Source: Lunularia cruciata (taxonomy: Eukaryota > Streptophyta > Marchantiopsida > Lunulariales > Lunulariaceae). From it: a stretch of 64,000 nucleotides of DNA. The notes beneath the pieces are model-generated. The model was not told where the DNA came from. It did not search any database and saw nothing but the letters and a program-made list of their open reading frames with translations. The position numbers were made by a program, and so were the translations under genes. Position 1 is the first letter of the stretch; each line of letters starts with the position of its first letter. Positions 1-9,191 of the stretch are shown here, piece by piece. The stretch covers positions 79,936,218 to 80,000,217 of the forward strand of contig OX419755.1 in NCBI GenBank assembly GCA_948567375.1, written 5' to 3'.

Positions 1-797
1 TTGTTGTAATTGTGAGTCCCAAACTAGTCCAAGACCTCTCTCTTGAAAAGCATGAGAGCTTGGGAAACTCATAAGTGTGGGAAAAGTAGCTCTAGACTAT
101 CTAACTAGGTTCACCACTACCATAAGTGACCTATCAGCAACTACCACAGTTTGAGATTGACGCCCAACATCCAAGATGTCATCAACAATGATGTGGTCTA
201 GTTGCTAAATCCTATCATAAGCACACTATAAAACCTCTCTAGGTAAGAGGTTTGTTCACCAAAGATGAAGACAATGAGCCCATGATCCTACTTAGGCTGC
301 ATCTAACAATATAGTAGGTCCCATCCAAGAATGATCCTGATGTGTACTCACCACCACTTTGGTGTGAGAATCACCCATCAAAGGAACATTCTCTAAAAGG
401 TAAGCTGGAGAAACAAATTGATGGACCTGGAGATGTCAAAGTATAGGTAACATCTCCCAAAACACACCAGAATGGGGATCTTGAAGACCCAAACCTTGGC
501 CATATCCCTGGTATGGCCATCCAAAAATTAACAAATGAAAAGGCCTATGTATCTCCAAATCATACGCCCCCAATAAGGAAATATCTGCTAATAGTGCCTT
601 TTGATAACCCTTGACTGCTGACATTAGTAATAACTCAAGATATCAATAGGCCAAGTGTGCCACATGATGGAGAGAGACTCATCTAGTCATCTCATCTCTC
701 TCCACATACAAGTACCTCTATACTCGTATACCCTCCTATATACTACAACTAGTCTAGTGCTAATCTCACCAAACAACTCTTATAGACATACTCCCTT
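1..797 (-). pseudogene. C5-cytosine DNA methyltransferase domain of a retroelement polyprotein (decayed)
   Basis: Read on the minus strand from 797 to 1, one frame carries an ordered set of C5-methyltransferase landmarks with in-frame stops. A region like the end of motif I (RYLYVERDE, about 690-716) is followed by motif IV in the context FGWPYQGYG (PYQ at 508-516, where an active enzyme has PCQ). Next comes GLQDPHSGVFWEML, then motif VI ENV in YLLENVPLMGD (ENV at 385-393). A stretch ending in AH..LW.TNLLP resembles motif VIII of DNMT3-type enzymes. The domain continues the reading direction of the gag-protease region at 6363-9140, from which it is split by the gypsy insertion 798-6357. It presumably continued off the left edge towards reverse transcriptase. 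The catalytic Cys codon is TAC, consistent with TGC decay, and at least ten stops are present, so the domain is dead. Identification as a C5-MTase is fairly sure; the DNMT3-like affinity is an inference from motif spacing. Confidence 0.72.
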
Positions 798-1208
798 TGT
801 AGAAGACCAAATCCGAGGAGAGAAATAAAAGAATGGAAACTCACATTGGGACATTTGAATGAGGGAAAACTCCAAATGCCTAGCATGAGCTTTGGCTTTG
901 GTATTTATAGGTAGCATACAAGGCCCTTGAGAAGCTTCTCAAGAAGCTTCCTTGAGCCGCTTTCTTAGAGTGCAAGCCGAGTTAACTAGGAAGCTTCTCA
1001 AAAAGCTTCCTTCTAGAAGCCACCTATTTGGCGTGCAAGCTAAGCTAGTTAGAAGCTTCTAGAAGCTACCTGCTTGGAGTGCAAGTTAACTAGTTGGGAA
1101 GCTTCCCAAGAAGCTTTTTAGATGCTTTTGGAATATTCTAGGCTAATTTGGCTTATTCTCTACTTCATTAGCCTTACTAACTATGTCACTAAACTCCATA
1201 TTGTTACA
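798..1208 (-). repeat. 3' LTR of the gypsy element
   Basis: This 411-bp copy matches 5946-6357 closely along its whole length. On the minus strand it starts TGTAACAATATGG and ends with CTACA. It contains a TATA box (TATAAATA, minus, 902-909) and many GAAGCTTC palindromes at 931-1112. The matching TATA in the other copy reads TACAAATA. Confidence 0.93.
902..1112 (-). promoter_or_regulatory. LTR promoter with heat-shock-element-like array upstream of a TATA box
   Basis: Reading on the minus strand, GAAnnTTC modules lie 20 to 210 bp upstream of TATAAATA (902-909). Modules are at 931-938, 943-950, 990-997, 1011-1018 (TTCnnGAA), 1052-1064 and 1098-1105. The one at 1052-1064 has GAA, TTC and GAA at exact 5-bp spacing, which is a textbook three-unit heat shock element. 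The other pairs are separated by an extra 2 bp. Function is inferred only from the motif. Confidence 0.5.
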
Positions 1209-1219
1209 TATTCCCCCAC
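1209..1219 (-). other. Polypurine tract of the gypsy element
   Basis: On the minus strand GGTGGGGGAATA lies directly upstream of the 3' LTR, where plus-strand DNA priming is expected. Confidence 0.7.
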
Positions 1220-1243
1220 CGCTAGTTGGTGACGTCCTCATTG

Positions 1244-2401
1244 CTATTGAAGCTTCAAACTCATGGATGGCCATTTGTGCATTGTGGAGGTGAGAAAGAG
1301 GTTCCCATGTAGCATCATGAAGGAGGTACCTTTTCCAAAGGACCTTGTACTCCGTATGGTGGAGGCGTCCTTGTTGGATGTAGCGACATGCAAGGATACA
1401 ATCAACTTCATACTCCTCATGATCATTGATAGGGATAGGGGGAGGAGGAGGTTGGACTCAAGAGGAGAAAGAAGAGGGGTTAGGAACAAAGGTTTCAACT
1501 TGGAAACATGAAAGACAGGATGGATGCGCATATGACAAGGCAAGGCAAGTCGATAAGCAACAAGAGAGACAATTTGGGTGACATCAAAAGGTCCTATCTA
1601 ATTAGAGGCAAGTTTATGAACTTGGGTATTAAGAGGGAAGGTTAGATTACTAGAGGATAACATAACTTTATCACCAACTTCAAAGATGAGATCACGACAA
1701 TGATAGTCCGCATATTGTTTTTGACGATTCTAAGCAACAAGGAGGTGAGATTTGGCATGTTGGAGAGATTCAGAGATGGTGGTCAAGGAGGTTGAATTAT
1801 GGAGGACTTGAGATGGAGGAGGAGCAAGAAGAGAATTTCGGACAAGTGGATCTTGGCCAAAATTGAGAAAGAAAGGAGAGAATCCAATGCTTGCCTGTTT
1901 AGAATTATTGTATGCAAACTCCGTAGCTGCAAGACATTGATCCCAATTGATATGGTGAATGTTGACAAAGGCACAAAGCATATCTTCCAAGGTGCGATTT
2001 GTACATTCAGTTTGTCCATCAGTTTGAGGGTGATAGGCTATGGACAAAGCAAGCTTGGTGCCAAGTAGTTGGAAGAGTGCTTGCCAAAACTTTCCGGTGA
2101 AGTGAGGATCACGGTCGGAGATGAGTACACGTAGCATCCCATGATGTTTGAAGACATTATCAAAGTAGAGTTGCGACAAGGTTGGACAATCTACAGTATC
2201 AACAGTTGGTGCCAAATGGATTTGCTTACTAAGCTTATCCACAAACACCACAATTGTTGTATGACCTTGTTGTGTCTTGGGTAAGGAGGTGATGTGATCT
2301 AAGCTCACATGTTCCCAACAAGTAGTTGGAATGGGAAGTGGTTGAAGGAGCCCACTCGGCTTTTGGTTATTGGCCTTGTTACATTGACAACTCTCACACA
2401 A
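1244..2401 (-). pseudogene. Integrase of the gypsy element (catalytic core intact in one frame)
   Basis: The frame 2401-1730 encodes the integrase core with its catalytic triad visible: D in SLDHI, D in LISDRDPHF, and E in DGQTECTNRTLED, with the spacing expected of a DDE integrase. A zinc-binding remnant (CESCQCNK) precedes it. In another frame near 1543-1500 the motif [10 protein letters not shown] marks the C-terminal domain typical of plant gypsy integrases. A frameshift or stops separate the two parts. No chromodomain could be read after it. The protein would insert cDNA copies into the genome; this copy is broken at its C-terminal end. Confidence 0.85.
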
Positions 2402-2675
2402 TCAAACAAAGTCCCAAACATCTCGTGTCATGTCGGGCCACCACCATTGGCGTTGGAGGGTGCCCAAGGTCTTATCCACTCCCATGTGACAAGCTATTGG
2501 TAAATCATGGGCTTCTTGAAGGTGCACAAGTCAAAGATCACCTTTGGCTGGAACATAGATCTGGTCCGTATGGAATAGAAGGCCTTCCTTGGAGGAGAAG
2601 GTGTTGTACTCCTTGTTGCATGCTGTCAGACGACCATGTACCATTTGGAAGAAGGGATCTTTGTTGTAGAGCTGA

Positions 2676-4202
2676 TCAAAACTTGTTATGGACCTTGGGG
2701 ATTGGGGTCAATTGACTCCGTTGTAATTGCCGCCGTGATGAGAAGAAGAGCCTCCAAATCAGGTTGTCATGATAAAGCATCAAGGATAACGTGGAACTGA
2801 CTTGGTTTGTACTCAAGTTTGATGTCAAATAATTGGAGTTGCTCTTCCCATTGATGATGTCACTCTTCATGTGCTCCAAGTGTGGGGTCTGCAACAATGG
2901 GTTGTGATTAGTTTGCATGATCACTTGTTTCCCTAAGAGATAATGCTTCCATACCTTGGTGGCATATACCATTGCAAGTTGTTCCCGATCTTGAGCAGAG
3001 TAATTTCTTTCAGCTGTATTTAGTCAACAAGAAACAAAGGCAATGGGATGTAGCCCATTTGGGAATTCCTATTGCAACATAGCTCCAATTGCAAAGTTAG
3101 AAGCATCAAAATCAACCACACAAGGTAGTTGAGGATCATATGGTTGAAGAATGGGTCTTGAAGACACCATATGCTTTAACTTCTGGAATGCTTCTTCATG
3201 TTTGGTGGTTCACTAGAAGCTTGAGTTCTTTCCTAAGAGGTAAGTCAATGGTGCAACCACATGAGCATAATAGTGGATCAACCATTGGTAAAAGTTGGCT
3301 AATCCATTGAATGCCCATACTTCTGTAACATCTTTTGGGGTAGGCCAATCAGTAATGGCCTTGATCTTCTCTTCTTTCATCTTGATCCCCTCTGAGGAGA
3401 TCTTATGCCCCAAGAAGGTAACCTCCTTCTGCCAAAAGGCACACTTCAACTTCTTGCAGTCAAATTTCCATTGTCGTAGTCGTCTTAGGACTTCTCGTAC
3501 ATGATTCATGTGTTCTACCTCTATCTTGCTATAGATTAAGATATCATCCAATAACACCACCATGGACTGATCTAATAGTCCATCCAACACCCGATGCATC
3601 TGATTCATGAAGACTGTTGGAGCATTAGTGAGTTTGAAAGGTAGAACTCTCCACTCAAAATGCCCATAGCTTGCACGAAAGGTAATCTTTTTCACATCCT
3701 CTCTATCAATAGGAATTTTCCAATAGCCGCTACAACAATCCAACTTGGAAAAGTAGCGTGCTCCACTTAGTTGATCAAGCAAGTGATCAATCCGAGACAA
3801 GGGATATGCATTCTTCATGGTTTGCTTATTGAGCCCATGCTAATCAATACAAAAACAAAGTCCTCCATCCTTCTTTGGAACAAATAGTATCGGTACTCCA
3901 AAAGGAGAGGTACTATGTTGTATGAAGTCCTTCTCCAACAACTCTATAAGTGTTGTTTGAAACTCCTCCAACTCCTTTGGTGAGAGCCAATAGATCAGTC
4001 TACTCACTAGAGTACTCCTTGGCAATAACTCAATCTCAAAGGGCATACCTCGATCAGAGTGTAATCCCTTTGGCAGATAATCCAGAAACACGTCCGCAAA
4101 CTCCTTAACTATCCAATCAACCATTGCTTGATGAGACTCTTGGCCCTCTATAGATTGTTTTTGTGCAATCCACACTGCAAATATAGACTTATCTTCCTCC
4201 AA
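2676..4202 (-). pseudogene. Reverse transcriptase and RNase H of the gypsy element
   Basis: The frames 4202-3840 and 3818-3213 together form the RT. The first ends with the palm entry LFVPKKDGGLCFCID. The second carries KLDCCSGYWKIPI, FKLTNAPTVFMNQM and the active-site box VVLLDDILIYS, then the connection motif KEVTFLGHKIS. One in-frame stop near 3838 separates them. RNase H follows at 2972-2676, where MQTNHNPLL replaces the usual T-D-H motif, indicating loss of a catalytic residue. The order and motifs identify a Ty3/gypsy pol. Activity is excluded by the stops. Confidence 0.88.
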
Positions 4203-4406
4203 AGCTTGCTCCCTAGTTGCCTTCTTGGCAAACTTCCTATCTTGGGACTCATCTCCCTTCCAGGTTTGCTCTATGGCTACCTTCTCGACAAATTTCCCAT
4301 CTTGGGACTGACTATTCTTAGGTGTCTTACTCAGAGGTGCTAGACAACCTAATTGGAAATTCCTACCTTGGTGTTGTATTTGAATTTGGCGTCGGGTCCA
4401 ATCAAA

Positions 4407-4745
4407 TCAAACCTTATGATGTTCAAGCCAAGGTAGACCCAAAATGATATCATAGTGTAGAGGTGCCACTACAAACCTCATACACTTCAAATACTCCTCC
4501 CCAATCTTGAAGGTAACAGGATGCAAGGTGCGGAATGCAAAACCCTTTCTACCATTTGCTATCATCAAACTACTTCCAACCACTGGCTTGATAAGAATAC
4601 CCAATTCCTTTGCTACTTGCATAGACATGCAATTCTTTGAATTTCCAAAATCAACCAAAATCCTATAACCCCAATAAGATATCATACCTTGCAAGTGGAG
4701 CAAACTTGCATAGGTCAAGCTTTCAATCCCATTGGAACTAATCAA
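4407..4745 (-). pseudogene. Retropepsin (aspartic protease) of the gypsy element
   Basis: This 112-residue frame contains ILVDFGNSKNCMS, where an active retropepsin has D-S/T-G, followed by the second half motif IILGLPWLEHH that is typical of plant gypsy proteases. It lies between the gag zinc knuckle and RT, as expected. The active-site residue after Asp has changed from Ser/Thr to Phe, so it is probably inactive. Confidence 0.75.
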
Positions 4746-4849
4746 GCTCCCAATAGGCGGCTTGAAATGTCCTACTAGGATTCCTTGTTTCCCTAATCAT
4801 TCCGCTCCACAACCTCCACCTAGGCAACTTGTTGAGGTCATCCATTCTT

Positions 4850-5652
4850 GAGTGGACATTCAATAATGCAATGCCCTAATTGGTGACAATAAAAACAACC
4901 ACCATTTTATCACAATTTCTCTCTATCTACCGTGCTAAGTGGTCTTCGTTGAATGGCATCAATCTCCATTGATGTTGGTTCCTCCACTTGTGTGTAGTGC
5001 ATTGGTAGGCTCTATGGAGGTCAAGGTCGAGACCAAGTTGTTGCCACCAATGAATCAAAATGTTTAGCCAACCACATGGCTTCCTCCAAGTGTTGTGGCT
5101 CTTGCATGGTTATCTCTAATTTGGTTCTTGCCTTCAAGCCCCTCACAAATCAAGTCAAAACTTCACCTTCCAATATATCTAAGATTTTCATGATGGTGTT
5201 TTGGAACTGCGTGATGTAGCTTCTTATAGAGCCAATCTATTTCAACTCTGCAAACTTATCCCGTGCAGCTCGTGTGACATTTATAGCTTGGAACCGACTG
5301 ATTATTGCACTCTTGAATTTTGCCCATGTCAAGATTGGTGCAACAATTTGTCGTTCAGCTTGCTCTACTTGGAATCTCCACCATAGCTTTGCTACTCTAT
5401 CCAATTGGCTAGAAGCCAAGAGAATCTATTTTTGCTCATCTTATAGACTGGTAGTTTCAAAATAACGTTCACAATCAAACACAAAATTCTCCACTGCACC
5501 CAGAAGATTCTTGCCTTCAAATACCTTAGGTTTAGGGAATATGATCCGATCTTCTCCTTCTCAAATTGGTACTCTCTCCACTTGCTCTTATCGTTGAAGA
5601 TCTCATTCATCCAACAATCAAGTAAGGTGCTCGATTTGTTGCTGCATAGCAA
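4850..5652 (-). pseudogene. Gag of the gypsy element with zinc knuckle
   Basis: The frame 5419-5237 (LWWRFQVEQAERQ...) and its neighbours match the retrotransposon gag fold around a conserved W and the segment FKSAIISRFQ. Downstream on the minus strand, 4897-4856 encodes CFYCHQLGHCIIEC, a complete CCHC knuckle (C-x2-C-x4-H-x4-C). Multiple stops break the frame. Gag would form the particle in which reverse transcription occurs. Confidence 0.75.
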
Positions 5653-5932
5653 AGATATTATCAGGTATTTCCGTCATAGTTGCTACTCTATCACACCATT
5701 CCCAATCTATCTAATTTATTAACACATAGAAACAACACGTCCACCATTCTCCATAAGTTACAACTGGAAGCACCAAGGGTTCCTCAGATATGGTGATCAT
5801 ATGTAGAAAATCTTGTCCAAAGTGCGAGGTGATGAATTGTGTGAAACTATGCTTGGGTAGTATTTGGATGCAATCCCAATGGTTTGGTGGAAGTGGATTT
5901 GGTGGTCCATTAATTCCATCCATCCCATTCTT

Positions 5933-5944
5933 GCTTTGATACCA
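5933..5944 (-). other. Primer-binding site, initiator-Met tRNA type
   Basis: On the minus strand TGGTATCAAAGC lies one base after the 5' LTR end. It matches the common plant site complementary to the 3' end of initiator tRNA-Met, with one mismatch. Confidence 0.8.
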
Positions 5945-5945
5945 A

Positions 5946-6357
5946 TGTAAAAGACCAAATCCGAGGAGAGAAATAGGAGAATGGAAACTCACATTGGGAC
6001 ACTTAAGTGAGAGAAAACTCCAAATGCCTAGCATGAGCTTTGGCTTTGGTATTTGTAGGTAGCATACAAGGCCCTTGAGAAGCTTCTCAAGAAGCTTCCT
6101 TGAGCCGCTTTCTTAGAGTGCAAGCCAAGTTAACTAGGAAGCTTCTCAAGGAAACTTCTTTCTAGAAGTCGCCTACTTGGCGTGCAAGCTAAGCTAGTTC
6201 AAAGCTTCTAGAAGCTACCTATTTGGAGCACAAGTTAACTAGTTGGGAAGCTTCCCAAGAAGCTTCCTAGATGCTTTTGGAATATTCTAGGCTAATTTGG
6301 CTTATTCTCTACTTCATTAGCCTTACTAACTATGTCGCTAAACTCCATATTATTACA
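5946..6357 (-). repeat. 5' LTR of the gypsy element
   Basis: This 412-bp copy is the promoter-side LTR. It is highly similar to 798-1208. It keeps most GAAGCTTC modules, but its TATA box is changed to TACAAATA and the perfect three-unit heat-shock-like motif has lost its first unit. Confidence 0.93.
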
Positions 6358-6362
6358 CCCTT

Positions 6363-7520
6363 TATTGGATACTGCTAAGCAATGAGTGTGGTATCTAGAG
6401 GTGTCAAAGTAATCAACTCTAGAGGCTCATCCTCACAATCATCTCCTAGTTGTACAAAGGCTCCACTCCAAGCTTATTGCACCAACCAATCTGCATGCTA
6501 TTGTAATGTCTCCTCTAAACTCCACAATGAGACATCCAAGGTGGATGGAACAATCCCACTCGTACTCCAAATCTGAGTGATCTCCTCTGGTACTAAAGTA
6601 TCCTCTACATGGGCATTACCCTCCAATAAATTACCAAGCCAAGTAACAACACCACTAAAAGCTGAAATTGATGTTGTTATGGTCGTGGACTATAGTGAGC
6701 CAAGACTGCCACTACTGAAGCATACTAGTAGGTGACATACTCATCCCTCACCAAAGTGCCAACTTGGTCTATAGGAGGTTGTCTCTTCCTAATAGTCAAT
6801 ATTGAAACCCATGGGGTATAGCACTACTCCACCAACTAACACATCATATGACTCAACTATTGTTGCAATAGCTTGAGCTCTCACCACCAAGCTATCAATC
6901 GGGTGACTAGGCTGAACTTGGACAACAAGATCCCCACGTGTGATGTACTATGTCAAACCACCACCTAGAGATGTCTAGATCTAAAATAGACACCTCTCTA
7001 TATTGGTCTTTTGTAATGCTAGACCAACAATTGCAGCCTTCCCCAACATAAGGGGCTACTACCCAGAGTCTAATAAGACTCTTTTTGGTGTATAGACCTT
7101 CCTTAAAGGTCCCACCAAATGGAAAATTCCCCTTTGGTCATCCAATAGGACAAAACCAAGTGTGAACCGCACTCTCTCAAAGGCCAATCTAGCTGGCAAC
7201 TCCTCCAATCTAGCCACTGTTGCTTGGCATAAACCATTGGTTGCGGAGTGGATCCCATGTTCCTCAACCAAGTTAGCTCTACTATCAACCACCTCTGCTC
7301 TAGTAGTAGGAACCACATCATCACTACTCTCACAAAGCATGGTAGCTAATCTGAACACTAGGGCCGGGTCAACTCCTAATATGCACATGTCACTAGCTGA
7401 AAATAAAGGATAGCACATAATCAATTGAGTCGCACCCAACATTATGCTAGACTTAGTTTGTGTAGTAGTAGGTGGTGGATTAGTAGGTTGTCTATCATGC
7501 ACCCCATCACCACCTACCAC
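6363..7520 (-). pseudogene. Retropepsin and following conserved region of the methyltransferase retroelement
   Basis: The frame 7520-7059 ends in KRVLLDSG, the retropepsin active-site triad (D-S-G at 7062-7070). Two stops follow, and then the same frame continues with PLMLGKAAIVGLALQ. Further on are LVVQVQPSHPIDS and SYDVLVGGVVLYPMGF, which I recognise only as a conserved tail after such proteases. In-frame stops are frequent. At 6362 the frame is cut by the CCCTT duplication of the gypsy insertion and resumes as the methyltransferase at 797. The element was therefore gag-protease-methyltransferase in order. Confidence 0.68.
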
Positions 7521-7529
7521 ACCTGCACT

Positions 7530-9140
7530 AGAACGTCTACGAGCCCTAGATGATGTCTATAAGGCCTCAGAGAGTGTGTAAGACTAGGGAAGTCTGACTT
7601 GTCTCCTAACCTCTCCTCTCTGTGGGTTCCAACTCCACTAATGATCTTCTAGGCTCTAGCGTACATACTACACTCCTAGTCATTACTGCAGATGCATCTA
7701 CCTATGTTGCTCCGCACATGAAGTCCGAAGCATTCCTTCCATCCCTTCCATCCTTTTCACCAACATATGAGGTGGAAGCCTCAACACGTAAATCTGATCT
7801 CCTTTGAGCAATGGCCATGCTAGCCAATCTCTGCTCCAATCACTCAATGCGAGTAGCCATGGTTTTATCAGAAGTAAGGGCGGGTATTGCACCTCTACTA
7901 GGTGTAGATCCTCTACCACCACCTTGTCCTTTATGAATTGAAGCTCCTCTACTACCTGCCTTAGCAGCCCTACCACTCCTTAACTCCGAGTGTAGATCAA
8001 AGCACCGGTCACCAGTGTGACCAAATCTATGGCAATTCTCACATTGCCTCTATGTTAGCTATGATGCACTAGAGGTATTAGGTCCATTGCCTTAAGCGCA
8101 GTCTCTCTTATAGTGAGGTCCACCACAAGTCCAACAAGCAACACCACTACTCATTGGCTGCTGTTGACCCAAAAATGAAGGTAAGAGTCTAGCTCTACTA
8201 GGCTCTCCACTTGCTCCATAGGATCTGGGCTGTCCACCCTATCCTTGAAAACCAATTGGGCGTAGTGTACTCTATTGCACTCTAGAAGAAGTCACAACTA
8301 TGGATGAGGTATCCCTACCAAATCTAGATGTCACCACTCTCTCTTCCACCATGTTGAGCTCAATACACTCAGCCAAACCACAGACCACTACCAAAGTGGG
8401 CAAAGTAGCCTATAAACATGTAGCATCACAAACTCTACGTTGTAACTCCTTGTCTAGTATCCCATACCAAAACTAGATTGCTTGGGCCTTAGTAACTCCT
8501 TGAGTGAAACTAATCAATTGCCTCATGTGAGTGTATGCCTTGCATAGGCTCTCACTAGCCTTGTGCTGGAGCATGCAAGCTCATTAGCTTATTAGTCCAC
8601 ACTCCTTGGTAGTTCTACCTCAAACACTGGAAGAACTCTACCATGGAATTAAGCCTCGATATCACACCTTCCTATAGCGGTACCTCCACTCATAGTAGCA
8701 CTATCTCCAGCTAGTGCACATCCACTAGCTCCACCAATGTTGCTTGAGCTAGAACTCGTGGGTATCATTGATCTACTCATGGCAACCAAGTTTGAAGTGA
8801 TAGGGACATAGTTTGGAGACTAATATTGTCTCCATAACTCAATCTCCTCCAAGTAAGCTCTCCTGAATTTATGGTAATCGTCCATTGGCGGACACTCCAA
8901 ATACTAAAAAAACCCCTTCCATGCCATGAAGAGTGTGAACAAAGTTGGGTTCCGCATCTGTTGCAGATCACACCAACTATTGAACTCCTGGATGAAGTCA
9001 TCCAACTCAATAATACCCACTATACCAGAGTAATGCCTAGGGCCTTTGGAGGACTCATAAATCTTGTTCATGTCCCACAACAACGGTGCGGACACACCAA
9101 GTGCACTCTCAACTGAATCAACTCTTGGGTCAAACTCCAA
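7530..9140 (-). pseudogene. Gag of the methyltransferase retroelement, with two zinc knuckles
   Basis: On the minus strand the frame at 9140-8904 contains FNSWCDLQQMRNPTLFTLF and AWKGFF, and nearby frames add PPMDDYHKFRRAYLEEIELW; this gag core was read directly. Two CCHC knuckles follow: CWTCGGPHYKRDC (8136-8098) and CENCHRFGHTGDRC (8043-8002). Two knuckles in series before a protease fit a retroelement nucleocapsid. The frame is broken many times. The clade is not certain from the gag alone. Confidence 0.7.
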
Positions 9141-9180
9141 CTCAAAGTCAATCTACTCTCTCACTAGGACTTGAAATACA

Positions 9181-9191
9181 AGTTGATACCA
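9181..9191 (-). other. Possible primer-binding site of the methyltransferase retroelement
   Basis: TGGTATCAACT on the minus strand lies just upstream of the gag start and matches the first eight bases of the initiator-Met type site. A preceding LTR end is not clear, so this is tentative. Confidence 0.4.

Larger units (their letters stand above)
798..6357 (-). mobile_element. Complete Ty3/gypsy LTR retrotransposon, chromovirus-like, nested in the methyltransferase retroelement
   Basis: Two direct repeats of 411 and 412 bp (798-1208 and 5946-6357) start with TG and end with CA. They are flanked by the 5-bp target duplication CCCTT (793-797 and 6358-6362). On the minus strand the order is 5' LTR, primer-binding site, gag with zinc knuckle, protease, reverse transcriptase, RNase H, integrase, polypurine tract, 3' LTR, which is the gypsy order. 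The RT active-site context is VVLLDDILIYS, as in plant chromoviruses, but no chromodomain was recognised after the integrase. Frames are broken by several stops, so the copy is non-autonomous today. The host sequence on both sides belongs to one retroelement, which shows this insertion is the younger of the two. Confidence 0.93.
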
